Shown: positions 33,125-42,759, numbered from the stretch's first letter. The stretch: DNA of 64,000 bases from Deltaproteobacteria bacterium (GCA_021831785.1 JAKBMB010000033.1:1-64000), one strand, 5' to 3'. The notes: generated by a model from the sequence alone, not told the origin. Numbers and translations: made by a program.

Positions 33125-33976
33125 ATGCCTGCAATTACTCGGGACAACGTCTATCGACTCTACCTCGATTTCCTCGAGACCGCGGAAAACAAGCGGGGCT
33201 GGAGCATTTTCAACGACATTCCGTGGAACGAGCTCGATGCTGCAAGGGCGACACAAACCACCGGGCAGGCCCTTGAGCTCTTTTGCTCCGAGGAGATGTA
33301 CGTCCCGGATTACAGTTCTAACGGCCTTCAGCTCGTGCGTTCGATGTTCGGGATGGCCTGGTTCCAAACGCGTTGGGCCTTTGAAGAATCCAGGCACGGT
33401 TTAGTCTTCCGCGAATACCTGACCCGTTCAGGGCTGCGATCCGAAGCCGAGTTCGCGGCCCTAGAGTCGTGCGTTTTCGCGAATCTGTGGACGCTCCCCT
33501 TTGCAACAGCGCGCCAAATGGCGTGTTACGGAGCGCTCCAGGAGGGCGCGACCTACGCTGCTTATAAGGCGCAAAGGGAAAAGGCCCGTGAGGCCGGCGA
33601 TAAGGTGCTGGAGGCGATATTCTTTTACGTAGGCCGCGACGAGGCGGCGCATGGCGGTTTTTATCGAGCGCTGATCCAGTTGGAGCTCGCTCAGGACCGC
33701 GAGGGAACTATTGCTGACTTGGCTTACGTTTTTTCGAAGTTCAAAATGCCCGGCGACGGGCTGATTCCGAATTATAAGGAGCGGCTCGTGAGTTCGGGCG
33801 CGGGAGTGACGCCGCGCGTCTTTCTCGAACACGTGGTCTGGCCCGTTTTGACGACGCTAAAGATCGGCCGCGAAGAACTGAAACTCGCGCTGAAGAAGCT
33901 GGCTGCAAGCACTCCATCGAATTTGTCGCCAATCTGCGGCCGGTCGGCGGCGCGTCAGCCGCGGTTGACTTCTTGA
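33125..33976 (+). CDS. Acyl-ACP desaturase (soluble diiron, FA_desaturase_2)
   Basis: 283 residues, ferritin-like diiron fold. Ligand motifs WAFEESRHG (EExxH, about 79-87) and GRDEAAHGGFYRA (D-E-x-x-H, about 161-170). Family members introduce a double bond into acyl chains bound to acyl carrier protein; common in plants and actinobacteria. Starts at ATG 33125, after a long leader. Lies directly after a membrane-type desaturase, so the two may tune membrane unsaturation at different steps. Confidence 0.88.
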   Translation: MPAITRDNVYRLYLDFLETAENKRGWSIFNDIPWNELDAARATQTTGQALELFCSEEMYVPDYSSNGLQLVRSMFGMAWFQTRWAFEESRHGLVFREYLTRSGLRSEAEFAALESCVFANLWTLPFATARQMACYGALQEGATYAAYKAQREKAREAGDKVLEAIFFYVGRDEAAHGGFYRALIQLELAQDREGTIADLAYVFSKFKMPGDGLIPNYKERLVSSGAGVTPRVFLEHVVWPVLTTLKIGREELKLALKKLAASTPSNLSPICGRSAARQPRLTS

Positions 33977-34754
33977 ACGCGAGAACGGGTGCGGGGAAGA
34001 GCGGCCGATGAGGACTCCCGCGGAGCATGAGCATCCGCTGGTAAGCGCGCCGGCACCGCTACGCGAATCCGGCATGGCGTCCGACGCACCGCCGCGCGCG
34101 GTCTGTCGACGGCTTTGCAGCAGCCTCCGGCGAAATCTCGACCGTTAAGGACGAGGCGTAGCCGAGTCCCAGCGCACATTTCGGCGACCGGCCCACACGT
34201 GTCCGGGGTTCCTTGCGCGGCTGCGGCTAGAGCGTTTGGACGCGTGCCCTTCCCGACTCATACAGCGATTTCCCGGCCAACCCGCCCACATATCTCGCGC
34301 GGCCGTCCTATCTCCCCCGGTCGTCCTATAAGGTATGGCTCTTGCGCCAAATCTGCGCGAGTAGTTCTGTCGACGGACCGGCTGATCTTTTCGGGACGGA
34401 CCAAGCAACGGCAGAGAGCCAAGGCCTCGGCTATAATACGTGCCTTGAAAGCCGATGTCCTCGGGGGCCGAGTTGAGCGCTTGACGCTGCCAAATCGGAG
34501 GCTTGTCTTGTGTCGGCGAGCAGGATTCGACAACTCGGGCTTAATGGACCGGCAGCGCTCGCGTGAGTGAGTGACTCACGCGTAAACGTCTTCTATTAGG
34601 CTTTGGGCAGGCTTTTGGCGAAAGCGTTTGATTACTGAGTTTCGCCGACAAGCGGCGAGCAGCGCGCCGGGGATCGGACGGACCGCGCAATGGCTTTGGC
34701 CGCGGCCGGCAGGCGCGTAGGTTTGTAAAATCAAGGTCGTGCGGAGGAATAGGC
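33977..34754. other. Gene-free spacer with one hairpin
   Basis: About 780 bases. At 34560-34582 CGCGTGAGT-gagtg-ACTCACGCG forms a 9 bp perfect stem; no T-run follows. Open frames in both strands look like compositional artefacts. Confidence 0.4.
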
Positions 34755-35054
34755 ATGGCTACTTTCGTGATGCTGACGAAGCTTTCCACGGACGCGCTCA
34801 AGCGCCCCGCAGCGGTTACAGAACTCAACAAGCACGTCGAGGATCGCATCCGCCAGGAATGTCCAACGGTCAAGTGGATAGCTAACTACGCCGTGCTGGG
34901 TCCTTGCGATTATCTAGACATCTTCGAGGCCCCCGACACCGACGCCGCAACCAAAGTGGCCCTGTTGGTGCGTTCTTTCGGCCATGCTACGACCGAAACC
35001 TGGGTTGCCACTGCGTGGGACAGGTTCGCCGAACTGGCCAAAAACCTCAAATGA
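34755..35054 (+). CDS. GYD domain protein
   Basis: 99 residues, a complete ferredoxin-like GYD domain (FVMLTKLSTDALKRPAAV ... YAVLGPCDYLDIFEAPDTDA ... VRSFGHATTETW). Function of the family is not established. GGAGG seven bases before the ATG. Stand-alone. Confidence 0.88.
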   Translation: MATFVMLTKLSTDALKRPAAVTELNKHVEDRIRQECPTVKWIANYAVLGPCDYLDIFEAPDTDAATKVALLVRSFGHATTETWVATAWDRFAELAKNLK

Positions 35055-35315
35055 GGCCTTTGGGCGGTTGGAGAACGGCTGGAAAAGCGAACCGGCGGCC
35101 GTAGGAAGAATGGAACAGCTTCTCTTGGGTCCTACGCCGCTGGCCACTTGAGCGTAGCCCGCCGCCTGGGTGGGGCCGGGCGAGGGAAAGAACCTTAGCG
35201 GCGACTGACGCACTCTACCGGGCGAGCGGTATGCGGCAGTTTGCCGCGATGATGACGGAGCGTGAAGATTGAGACTTAATTCTTCCGTGTAGCCTCACAG
35301 CAGGCTTGTCGCAAT

Positions 35316-35888
35316 TCAAGGGCCTTGACGTGCCGCCCTCCCTTTGGGTGTTTGATAGTCCCAGGTCGCGAACAGAGTTCCGTCGTCGCTCCATGTGTAC
35401 GTGACTCGTCCGCCGAAGGCCTTTTTGAGCTCATGGGCGAGCCGATGCGCCAATTTCTGCGAGGTAGTCAACACCTCGAGTCCGCTGTCGCGCGCGTCCA
35501 GGGAGACCAGTTGCCGTTCGGGTTGGGTCTTAGTTGCTCGCGCGACGACGTTGTGAATTCGTTTTTCTATTGCATCCCGGTTGCGCCCAGCGGCCGCGCC
35601 CCGGATTAGCAGCCGACCCTGGCCTTCGCGCCGCGACACCTGCTGGCAAGCGGGGCAGAAGCCCCACTCGGCGCCCTCGATTTGGGCCTCGCTCAAGGCG
35701 TGGTTGTGTCGCCAGGTCTTGCGCAGGAACACCGCACCGCAGCGCGCGCACACCGTGGGTTCATGAAGAGGCGGGGTTTTGCGCGCGACCGGCGGACTCT
35801 TGTCATCCTGTACGGCACTGCGGTTGAGGCTACGAATGAGCCCTCTTGATTGTTTGGACTGTAATCCGATTTGACGCTTGGCGCTCAC
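35316..35888 (-). CDS. Zinc-ribbon protein (BCAM0308/NMD3-like)
   Basis: 190 residues. Zinc ribbon VCARCGAVFLRKTW ... WGFCPACQQ (two CxxC pairs, about 47-82) followed by a domain with IEKRIHNVVARA, TSQKLAHRLAHELKKAFGG and VTYTWSDDGTLFATWDY. The end resembles the NMD3-like domain of BCAM0308-type proteins, often seen with CBS or universal-stress proteins. Start overlaps the CBS gene stop by 4 bases (ATGA), so the two are translationally coupled. Confidence 0.7.
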   Translation of the reverse strand: MSAKRQIGLQSKQSRGLIRSLNRSAVQDDKSPPVARKTPPLHEPTVCARCGAVFLRKTWRHNHALSEAQIEGAEWGFCPACQQVSRREGQGRLLIRGAAAGRNRDAIEKRIHNVVARATKTQPERQLVSLDARDSGLEVLTTSQKLAHRLAHELKKAFGGRVTYTWSDDGTLFATWDYQTPKGRAARQGP

Positions 35889-36445
35889 CGGGAAATCTCC
35901 GTGTTTTGGTCCTTGCGCTTCAACGTCGCCGCACGGTCGGCGCGCTCGCTCCGACCGTTTTCGCGCGCCACGAAGGCCTCGAGGATGTCGCTGCGCGTGA
36001 CTATACCGACCAGCGTTTGGCCATCGACAATCGGCACTGAGCCGATTCTCTCGCGCCGCATCACCTCGGCAGCGGCGACCAGCGAGCTATGGCGATTCAG
36101 CATAATGACATTGCTGGTCATCACAGCTTCGACTCGAATCTCGTCAGGCGTCTGGGGCGCCGTCTTGCCCATGCCGGCTATCCTAGCCGAAGTTGTGACG
36201 GCGCTAACCGCATCCCGCAGATCTCGATCGGTAACGATACCCACGAGGACACCCCCTTTAACCACCGGTAGCTGACTGATGCGGTGCTCTTCGAGAAGCG
36301 CGCGGGCATGGGCAACGGAGTCAAGAGGTTTGATTGTATACACCTCAAGTGTCATCCAACGCTCGCAGGTCAGGGGTTGCTCGTCTGACCATTCGGGTCG
36401 GCTAGCCTTCGCTTTTCTGCTCTTCTTCGCATCGAGTAGGGGCAT
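35885..36445 (-). CDS. CBS domain pair protein
   Basis: 186 residues with two CBS motifs: about 33-80 (EVYTIKPLDSVAHARALLEE, GILVGIVTDRDLR-type end) and about 105-160 (MTSNVIMLNRHSSLVAAAEV, LVGIVTRSDILEAF). CBS pairs bind adenosine nucleotides and act as energy or stress sensors. The N-terminus is basic and the C-terminus charged. First gene of a two-gene operon with the zinc-ribbon protein. Confidence 0.9.
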   Translation of the reverse strand: MPLLDAKKSRKAKASRPEWSDEQPLTCERWMTLEVYTIKPLDSVAHARALLEEHRISQLPVVKGGVLVGIVTDRDLRDAVSAVTTSARIAGMGKTAPQTPDEIRVEAVMTSNVIMLNRHSSLVAAAEVMRRERIGSVPIVDGQTLVGIVTRSDILEAFVARENGRSERADRAATLKRKDQNTEISR

Positions 36446-37235
36446 GTTTCGGTCTCCTTTGCATGCAGCCGCGTGAGGTCAGGCAGCGTCCACCGGCAGG
36501 CCGGTCGTATTCATCACCTCCGCGAGGCCGCCACCCTCATTCACAAGGAAGCAGCCAATGGTTGCGAGGAGCACCAGGCTTGCCGCCTCGTCAACCGTGG
36601 TACGGCCGAGAGCGTTGCCGGATCGGCACTAATCACACGCTCCACGATTTACCCCGGTGCACGGCGTGCCACCCCGAGTCGCGGCCCGCGAACCTTTCCA
36701 GTATCCTCTTTCTTTCGACTACAGGTAAATGCTGGGACCTCTCGGTCTGTCACCCGCGCTGCGGCAAGCAAATCACCCGACCGCGCGAAGTTGTGATCCA
36801 GGCTCATCCTCATCCGCGGCTCGCATACCAGACTTTCTTTTGCCGTACATCAGCAATTCGTTTGCCGCAAGAACGAGAACCACGAGACGAGACTTGCTGA
36901 GGCTTTTTCACTGTCTCTGACTCCGTTAGGGTCAATTAAGCGAGGATGTTTTGTTCCCCTTAGAAGCATCTCGCAGAACGCTTCTTTCCGGTTTGTAAAT
37001 CCCGCCCTAAGCGGCAAGTCGGCCCTGGCACGCTAATCGCTTAGCTTCAGCAAGCTCGCCCGCAGGGTGGGTTGGGTATTTTCTTATGAGGCGCACTTTT
37101 TACCCGATTGACTTCGATGATTTAGCCACCGATACGCTGGTCTTGATCGCTCGGATAGCCGTCAAAACCACGTTACCATACCGATTGCGCATGTCATGAT
37201 TCGGAGCCACTCGGATCAGAGTTGAGTGGAGAGGA
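36446..37235. other. Gene-free spacer
   Basis: About 790 bases between divergent genes. No coding frame looks genuine and I recognise no RNA. Promoters for both flanking genes should lie here. Confidence 0.4.
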
Positions 37236-38303
37236 ATGTTGGCGAAGAGCGTCCCAGAGCCGGCACAGGAGCCTCGGCTAATTCAGGCCATGATGCGGGA
37301 GGATTTTTACCCGCATCCGTGCGGGAAAGTCGAGCTCTCCCATACGATGACCTCATGGCTGCTCTTCGCCGGCGACCTCGTTTATAAGGTCAGGAAGCCG
37401 GTGCGGTTTAGTTTTGTGGATGCCGGCACGCCGGCCAAGCGCTTTCAGCTCTGCCAGGCCGAAGTACTCCTAAATGGACGGCTCGCGCCTCAGGTTTATG
37501 TCGGCGTGAGGGGAATCTCCGAAAGGCTCGGAGTCCATCCTCCGGTTGCGGAACTCAAGGTTGCGCAGCAAGATGCGCGGGAATTCGCCGTCGTGATGCA
37601 TCGGCTCCCGCGCGACCGCATGCTGGACAAGATGGTGGCTAGCGCCACGGTAAGCTTCGAAGCCGTGCGGGAGCTCGCGAAGAGGCTTGCCGCTTTTCAC
37701 CGGGATGCATCGATTGCGAAGTCCAAGGTTTGGGGCTCCGCCCAAGCCATCTCGGGTCTGGTCATGAGCAACTTGGCCGAGGCCGAGCAACTCGCCGCCG
37801 ATAGCGTGACGCGAGGCCGGCTGGCGGCAGTCGGGAGATACCTGTGCCGCTATCTCCGTTCTCATCGGCAGTCGCTGGACAACCGTGGGAGAGACGGACA
37901 TGTGCGCGACGGGCACGGCGATCTGCGATGCGATTCAGTTTGCTTCTCTCCGCTAGGACTCGCGATTATTGACTGCGTCGAGTACAGCGAGAAATTGCGT
38001 TACGGAGACACCGCATCGGAGGTGGCTTCGCTAGCGCTTGACCTGGAGTTCGCTGAGAGACCCGACTTGGCCGACGAGCTGGTGCGCGCCTACGTGGCGG
38101 AAACCAACGACGCCCGACTTGCGGAGCTGCTCCCTTTTTACAAATGTTATCGGGCCATACTTCGAGGCAGGCTCGAAATGTTGCTGAGTCTGCAGAGCGA
38201 ACTCCACATGGAACGGCGGATCCTCGCCCGCAGCGCTGCCGGCAAGTTCTTTGCGCTCGCGGAGAACCACGTCACTACCTCCCGCGCGGCCTTGCTTTCG
38301 TAA
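37236..38303 (+). CDS. COG2187-type aminoglycoside-phosphotransferase-like protein
   Basis: 355 residues: LSHTMTSWLLFAGDLVYKVR (Lys near 50, ATP site), RFQLCQAEVLLNGRLAPQVY, RLAAFHRD, and DGHGDLRCDSVCF with IIDCVEYSEKLRYGD as the catalytic and metal motifs. This is the N-terminal APH-like half of proteins that normally continue into a P-loop kinase; here the C-terminal half is absent and the following 200 bases do not encode it. ATG at 37236 touches GAGAGGA very closely; TTG 37239 is an alternative. Substrate unknown. Confidence 0.75.
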   Translation: MLAKSVPEPAQEPRLIQAMMREDFYPHPCGKVELSHTMTSWLLFAGDLVYKVRKPVRFSFVDAGTPAKRFQLCQAEVLLNGRLAPQVYVGVRGISERLGVHPPVAELKVAQQDAREFAVVMHRLPRDRMLDKMVASATVSFEAVRELAKRLAAFHRDASIAKSKVWGSAQAISGLVMSNLAEAEQLAADSVTRGRLAAVGRYLCRYLRSHRQSLDNRGRDGHVRDGHGDLRCDSVCFSPLGLAIIDCVEYSEKLRYGDTASEVASLALDLEFAERPDLADELVRAYVAETNDARLAELLPFYKCYRAILRGRLEMLLSLQSELHMERRILARSAAGKFFALAENHVTTSRAALLS

Positions 38304-38514
38304 ATTGCGCCGGGACCGGCTGCAGAACGATCGGCAGCGAGCATCTCGGCTTGCGCGCCTGATCGGCCGCGCCGGAGCTAAACCCGGGCGTCTCGCGACG
38401 CGGCCGGGCACGCTCTAAAGATTGCTGGCGGCGCTCTTCTCCTTACCACCAACGCCGAACCCGTGCTAGCCTTTGATGCGTTGGGTCGGATCGAGAGCCT
38501 GGCGGTGTTCCAAG

Positions 38515-40065
38515 ATGTCGAGTAGCGAGCTTACAAAAGTTCCTTTGAACAGTGCCGGCGACGCAGTACACCTACGCCCCGGCCTGCCGCGCCATTTCCA
38601 TCTCCTTTGGGACGAAGATCTCGACGAAATGAGGGAAATCTTCGAGGCGATTCGTGATCGCCGTGCGGAAGTCGTCGCCGATTGGTACCAGCTCTATGCG
38701 CTGCACTTTGGCGACGCGCGCATCCTGTCCGAAGGGGAATTTTCCCGCATCTTCGAACCGGCGCTGCTGCGCAATAAGAACGATCTCCTCGCCAAGGACA
38801 TGGACCGCTACGCTGAGGACGTTAGAAGCCTCGGCGAGTTGCTGGCTGAACGCGGCGTGCCGCTGCAGGAGATAATCGCCTCGCTCCAGCTTTTTGAACA
38901 GGCCGCGCAGCGGGTCTTCCCCGACGAGTCGTTGTCCGTCGACATGTTCGTGAAATTCGATTCGCTCAGCCACATCCGGATAATCCTGCTGGTCGACGCC
39001 TACTTCCGCGCCTTGACGGCGGCTACCGGCACCAGAATCAAGGAACTTGAACGCGAGGCCGCCCGCCTGCCACACGACGAGCGCAGCCGCTTTCACGGGA
39101 TCGTCGGCGCTTCACCCCCGATGCGTCAGCTCTATAAGAGAATCGAAGCGGCCGGCAAGACTCGGGGGACGGTCCTGGTCGTCGGCGAAAGTGGAACCGG
39201 AAAGGAGCTCGTAGCCCGGGCCCTTCATGAGGCCGGACCAAAGAATGGCGGGTCTTTCATCGCTTTCAACTGCGCGGCGATTCCGAAAGACCTAATCGAA
39301 AGCGAGCTTTTCGGCTACAGACGGGGCGCTTTCAGCGGAGCGAATACGGAGTATCCGGGCCTTTTCCGCGCGGCTGAAAGCGGTACTCTGTTTCTCGACG
39401 AAATCACCGAGATGGGAGCGGAAACGCAGGTCAAGCTTCTACGCGCGATTCAGGAACGCGCCGTGCGTCCGCTCGGTTCGACCCATGAAATCCCGGTTGA
39501 CGTGCGGCTGATCGCCTCGACCAACCGCGATCCTGAAGAAGCGGTGCGCTCCCATGTCCTGAGAGAGGACCTGTACTACCGCTTCCAGGTTAGTGTTTTG
39601 CACGTGCCGCCGCTGCGCAACCGACTCGAGGATGTGCCGCTGCTGGTCGAGTACTTCATTGCTCTGTTCAACGACCGCCTGGGAAGAAACATCGTTACCA
39701 CCGGGATTGACAGGCAAGCGCTCAGCGCGATGTCTCAACACCGGTGGCCGGGCAATGTTCGCGAGCTTGCCAACGCGATCGAGAGCGCGATGACTTTCGG
39801 CACGGAGCCGCTCATTAGATTGGAGGACCTCCCGCGGTCCATCAGCCGGATCGAATCGTCGAGGCCCCCGCAGCCGGCGCCGCCTTATGGCCCCGGCACG
39901 TTTGCCGAGGTTGAGCGCAACCTGATCTTGCGCGCGCTCGAAGCCTGCGAGTGGAATAAGGTGCACACCGCCGCGATGCTCAAGATTTCTCGCAAGAAGT
40001 TGTACGCGAAGATAAACAAATACCAACTCGAACAACCGGACGGCAGAAGCGAAGAGGACGACTGA
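38515..40065 (+). CDS. Sigma-54-dependent transcriptional activator
   Basis: About 516 residues from ATG 38515 (frame open from 38473). N-terminal alpha-helical sensor (about 30-170; DWYQLYALHFGDARILSEGE, ELLAERGVPLQEIIASLQLF), RsbRD-like. Central AAA+ domain (about 205-430): VGESGTGKE (Walker A), loop GAFSGA where the usual sequence is GAFTGA, TLFLDEITEM (Walker B), sensor RLIASTNRD. C-terminal Fis helix-turn-helix (CEWNKVHTAAMLKISRKKLY). It activates RNA polymerase with sigma-54; target genes unknown. Confidence 0.92.
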   Translation: MSSSELTKVPLNSAGDAVHLRPGLPRHFHLLWDEDLDEMREIFEAIRDRRAEVVADWYQLYALHFGDARILSEGEFSRIFEPALLRNKNDLLAKDMDRYAEDVRSLGELLAERGVPLQEIIASLQLFEQAAQRVFPDESLSVDMFVKFDSLSHIRIILLVDAYFRALTAATGTRIKELEREAARLPHDERSRFHGIVGASPPMRQLYKRIEAAGKTRGTVLVVGESGTGKELVARALHEAGPKNGGSFIAFNCAAIPKDLIESELFGYRRGAFSGANTEYPGLFRAAESGTLFLDEITEMGAETQVKLLRAIQERAVRPLGSTHEIPVDVRLIASTNRDPEEAVRSHVLREDLYYRFQVSVLHVPPLRNRLEDVPLLVEYFIALFNDRLGRNIVTTGIDRQALSAMSQHRWPGNVRELANAIESAMTFGTEPLIRLEDLPRSISRIESSRPPQPAPPYGPGTFAEVERNLILRALEACEWNKVHTAAMLKISRKKLYAKINKYQLEQPDGRSEEDD

Positions 40066-40445
40066 GCCCGCCGTAAGCCTTGCTCTTCTATCTCACCTCC
40101 GCCAACTGCCTTACCTTTCATTGACACAAAGGGCTCAGCGTCAGGATACGCCCTTTGAGGGCGGGGTAGTTGACGCTCAAGACTGGAAGGACCGGAAGAA
40201 CCAATCTCCCTGACGCGCGCCCTAACCCAGCCCCTCGCGCCCTTCAACCCAGAGTGTTAGCATACCTCTACTATATCCCGTGATAGATCAGATGCAGACA
40301 GGTATGTTTACGATTCGCGCAAAAGGGTAAATTTCCGAAAGCGGCCTTTTTCCATGATGGCAACCTGAGGTCAGTTGAAACCGGGAATTAACCGTGGCTT
40401 CCATTGCCCAGCGCACAGTCATGCGCATTATTTTGTGTGCTCAAC
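40066..40445. other. Gene-free spacer
   Basis: About 380 bases. An inverted repeat CAAAGGGC ... GCCCTTTG spans about 40126-40160; no T-run follows, so I do not call a terminator. Nothing else recognised. Confidence 0.35.
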
Positions 40446-42041
40446 TTAGCCTCGCGGCAAATCCGCGGCAGCGCACAGTTTTTCCATCCACTCCAGCTGA
40501 TACCGCTCCGCATCAACATCGAGCGCGCCAGAATTGAGGGACATAAAGTGGAAGTATTCGAGCAGCACCGTCAGGTTTGCGTAAGCTGTGCTGTCAACCT
40601 GCTTAAGCTCGTCGAGAAGTTCACGCCGTAGCTCAGCCAGCGAAGGGCGAGCTTTCGGGTCCGTCCGAAGCGCCTTTGCGACTGCATCACGGAGACCACC
40701 GCTCTCATCCGCCGCTGCTCCGTTGAATTTCTCATCCTTTCGGGCCCAATGCTTCCATACTTTTTCGTGCGTCCATTTGTTACTCCTGTGCGCCGCTTTG
40801 GGTTTGGGCCAGACTTCAGAGGTCACTTTGCCAACGGGATGTCTGCCGGTCAACAGCTCGTGAAGGATTACGCCGCAAGCAAATATGTCGACTTTCGAAA
40901 GGTCCGCCTCGGGCTCGTATTGCTCCGGAGCCATATACGGACGGCTCCCCCATCGGATCTTCAGTTCTCGGTATGCATCCGCCAATCCGAAGTCAGCCAA
41001 CTTTGCTTGCCAACAGAACGGATAGTCGTCGGGCAGCCCAAACCTCCGAGGGAGATTTAAGAGGAGGATATTCTCCGGCTTCAGGTCTTGGTGGGCCGAC
41101 AGCCCGTGTTGTCCAGCAAATTCCAAAGCCGCGATACATTGAACCATCAGCGCAATCGCCTCGGCTGGACCTCGCCGCGGCACCTTCCCGTCAATGTAGT
41201 CTCGCAACGTGCAATCACAGTAGGGCATCACAATGTACGGCCAGCCGCACACGAGTTCGGTAAAAAAGGGACTCAAAATGAGGGGGCTATGCCGGTATTT
41301 TATCCACTGATGGACCTCGTGGGACAATCGGACGACAGCGCGTGGCGAAGCCGCGCGCTTCTTATTAACGCGTTCAGGAAGCACCGTCTTTACAGCTATT
41401 CGTTCCGGGTTGGTATTCGAAGGATGGCGGAAGACGAGGATCGCACCAAGGGTTCCATCGATCTCCCGCTCGAGCGAGCCCCGGAGTATGTTCTCCAATT
41501 TTAGCCGCACCAGTCTTTTGCCAACAGGGTCAGGAGGGGGGAACACTTGGGCTGTCACGAGGGCTGGCCTCGAGGTGACGGGCTTGGCGGACCGCTGCGT
41601 AGTCGAGCCTCCCAGGTTACATCGAGAACAAGCGGTTTCAATACAGTCCAACCCCTTTTCAAGTTCACCGATGACCGAAGCGGTAACGGACTCGGGAGAA
41701 AGGTTTCTGGCATACTCAATAAGCTTGAGGACAAGCGCTTTTTCATCCGCGCTCAGGATGCGAGTCTGCATAGCCCGGTCCAACACGTAGTTCGAAATCA
41801 GCCCCGCCGAATAATAACCATGAGGCTTTGCTCCCTTTACTATCTCAGCTACCATGCTCTCCACAGAGCGCGGGTCCGCTCGGTCGAGGATCTGTTCCAG
41901 GCAAGCCAGGGCCGTGCGGAGGTTACTCCGAATTAACGGCAGGGCCACGAAAACGATCTGTGCATACGGGATATCGGAACTCGTTCGCTTCGGTATTTCC
42001 CTAAGCAGAGTGCGGGTAGCCTTGATGTATGCAAGGGCCAA
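40446..42041 (-). CDS. Soluble Ser/Thr protein kinase with novel N-terminal region
   Basis: 531 residues, no membrane helix. The kinase domain covers about 185-500: IAVKTV (ATP Lys), HQDLKPENILLL (catalytic loop; HQD where HRD is usual), KLADFGLAD (DFG), SRPYMAPEQYEPEADLSKVD (APE) and DIFACGVILHELLTGRHP. Residues 1-180 are helical and not recognised (IKATRTLLREIPKRTSSD; CIETACSRCNLGG). No sensor tail. It sits next to a CopG/PIN pair in a probably acquired region; a role in defence or stress is only conjecture. Confidence 0.85.
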   Translation of the reverse strand: MALAYIKATRTLLREIPKRTSSDIPYAQIVFVALPLIRSNLRTALACLEQILDRADPRSVESMVAEIVKGAKPHGYYSAGLISNYVLDRAMQTRILSADEKALVLKLIEYARNLSPESVTASVIGELEKGLDCIETACSRCNLGGSTTQRSAKPVTSRPALVTAQVFPPPDPVGKRLVRLKLENILRGSLEREIDGTLGAILVFRHPSNTNPERIAVKTVLPERVNKKRAASPRAVVRLSHEVHQWIKYRHSPLILSPFFTELVCGWPYIVMPYCDCTLRDYIDGKVPRRGPAEAIALMVQCIAALEFAGQHGLSAHQDLKPENILLLNLPRRFGLPDDYPFCWQAKLADFGLADAYRELKIRWGSRPYMAPEQYEPEADLSKVDIFACGVILHELLTGRHPVGKVTSEVWPKPKAAHRSNKWTHEKVWKHWARKDEKFNGAAADESGGLRDAVAKALRTDPKARPSLAELRRELLDELKQVDSTAYANLTVLLEYFHFMSLNSGALDVDAERYQLEWMEKLCAAADLPRG

Positions 42042-42085
42042 TAGTCAGTGATGCTCCCTGTGAGTTCCCGGCGAGTTTGGAGCCC

Positions 42086-42505
42086 TTATTTCTTTTTCTT
42101 CCCTTGGACCGCCGCCAGGTTCCAGAACTCTCGCGGATTTACTATTCGCAAGGCTTTGGGCTTTTCCTCAAGTTCGAGTATCTCCTGGTCCCCGGTAACC
42201 AGGACATCCGCTCCCGCCTTAAGCGCCGAGCCTACCACCAGCAGGTCGTTACGGTCAGCGAGTTTCAGGCCGGGTAGTTCGCCGGGCTTTGGTTCCACAT
42301 GATAACCGCGCAGGAAGCCGTCAATCTGCCCGATCGTAGCGGCAGAAACCTCGAACTTCTTTTTCAACACGGCACGCAGTTCCTCGATTACCACCTCGGC
42401 CGTTACGAGTTCGTGTTCTGCCAGGATGAGCCGCAGCACGTCGGCACAAAGCCCGCGCGTGCCGAACGCGCTCGCCAGCACGTTGGTGTCGGGAAAGACC
42501 TTCAC
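42086..42505 (-). CDS. PIN-domain toxin of a type II toxin-antitoxin pair
   Basis: 139 residues, PIN ribonuclease fold: MKVFPDTNVLASAF (first Asp), EVVIEELRAVLKKKF (Glu), KLADRNDLLVVGSALKAGAD (Asp) and LVTGDQEILEL (Asp). Such toxins cleave RNA. The ATG overlaps the CopG antitoxin stop by 4 bases, the standard arrangement. C-terminal KKKK tail. Confidence 0.9.
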   Translation of the reverse strand: MKVFPDTNVLASAFGTRGLCADVLRLILAEHELVTAEVVIEELRAVLKKKFEVSAATIGQIDGFLRGYHVEPKPGELPGLKLADRNDLLVVGSALKAGADVLVTGDQEILELEEKPKALRIVNPREFWNLAAVQGKKKK

Positions 42506-42732
42506 GACACCTGCTTGAAGACATCCTCATCGGTCAGATAGCCGCGGGCCTCGGCGAATGGCATCACCCGACGGCGCAGTTGCTCAAAGCGAAGCTGCGC
42601 TAGATGGCGCCTTAGCGCCTCGCGCATCACCTCGCTGCGGGTTCGTCCCGAACGCCGGCATACTTCGTCGAGCAGCGGAGTCAGGTCATCGTCGAGCCGG
42701 ACCGTTATGGTGCCGCTCTTCATGTGCGACAT
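42502..42732 (-). CDS. CopG/ribbon-helix-helix antitoxin
   Basis: About 76 residues (ATG 42732; alternatives 42723 and 42759). N-terminal ribbon-helix-helix GTITVRLDDDLTPLLDEVCR then SGRTRSEVMREALRRHL; C-terminal tail (EARGYLTDEDVFKQVS) would block the PIN toxin. Likely represses its own promoter just upstream. Coupled by ATGA overlap to the PIN gene. Confidence 0.88.
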   Translation of the reverse strand: MSHMKSGTITVRLDDDLTPLLDEVCRRSGRTRSEVMREALRRHLAQLRFEQLRRRVMPFAEARGYLTDEDVFKQVS

Positions 42733-42759
42733 AGTAACACGGCGAGGTCGTTTTCTCAA

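Noticed and set aside
31769-33397. 542-codon minus-strand frame
   Set aside because: Covers the well-supported helicase end and both desaturase genes in antisense; the sequence has no domain.
34115-34570. 151-codon plus-strand frame in a spacer
   Set aside because: Arg/Ser-rich composition typical of random high-GC frames, no ribosome site, no motif.
36463-36900. 145-codon frame upstream of the COG2187 gene
   Set aside because: No recognisable domain and low-complexity Arg/Pro/Ser text; treated as non-coding.
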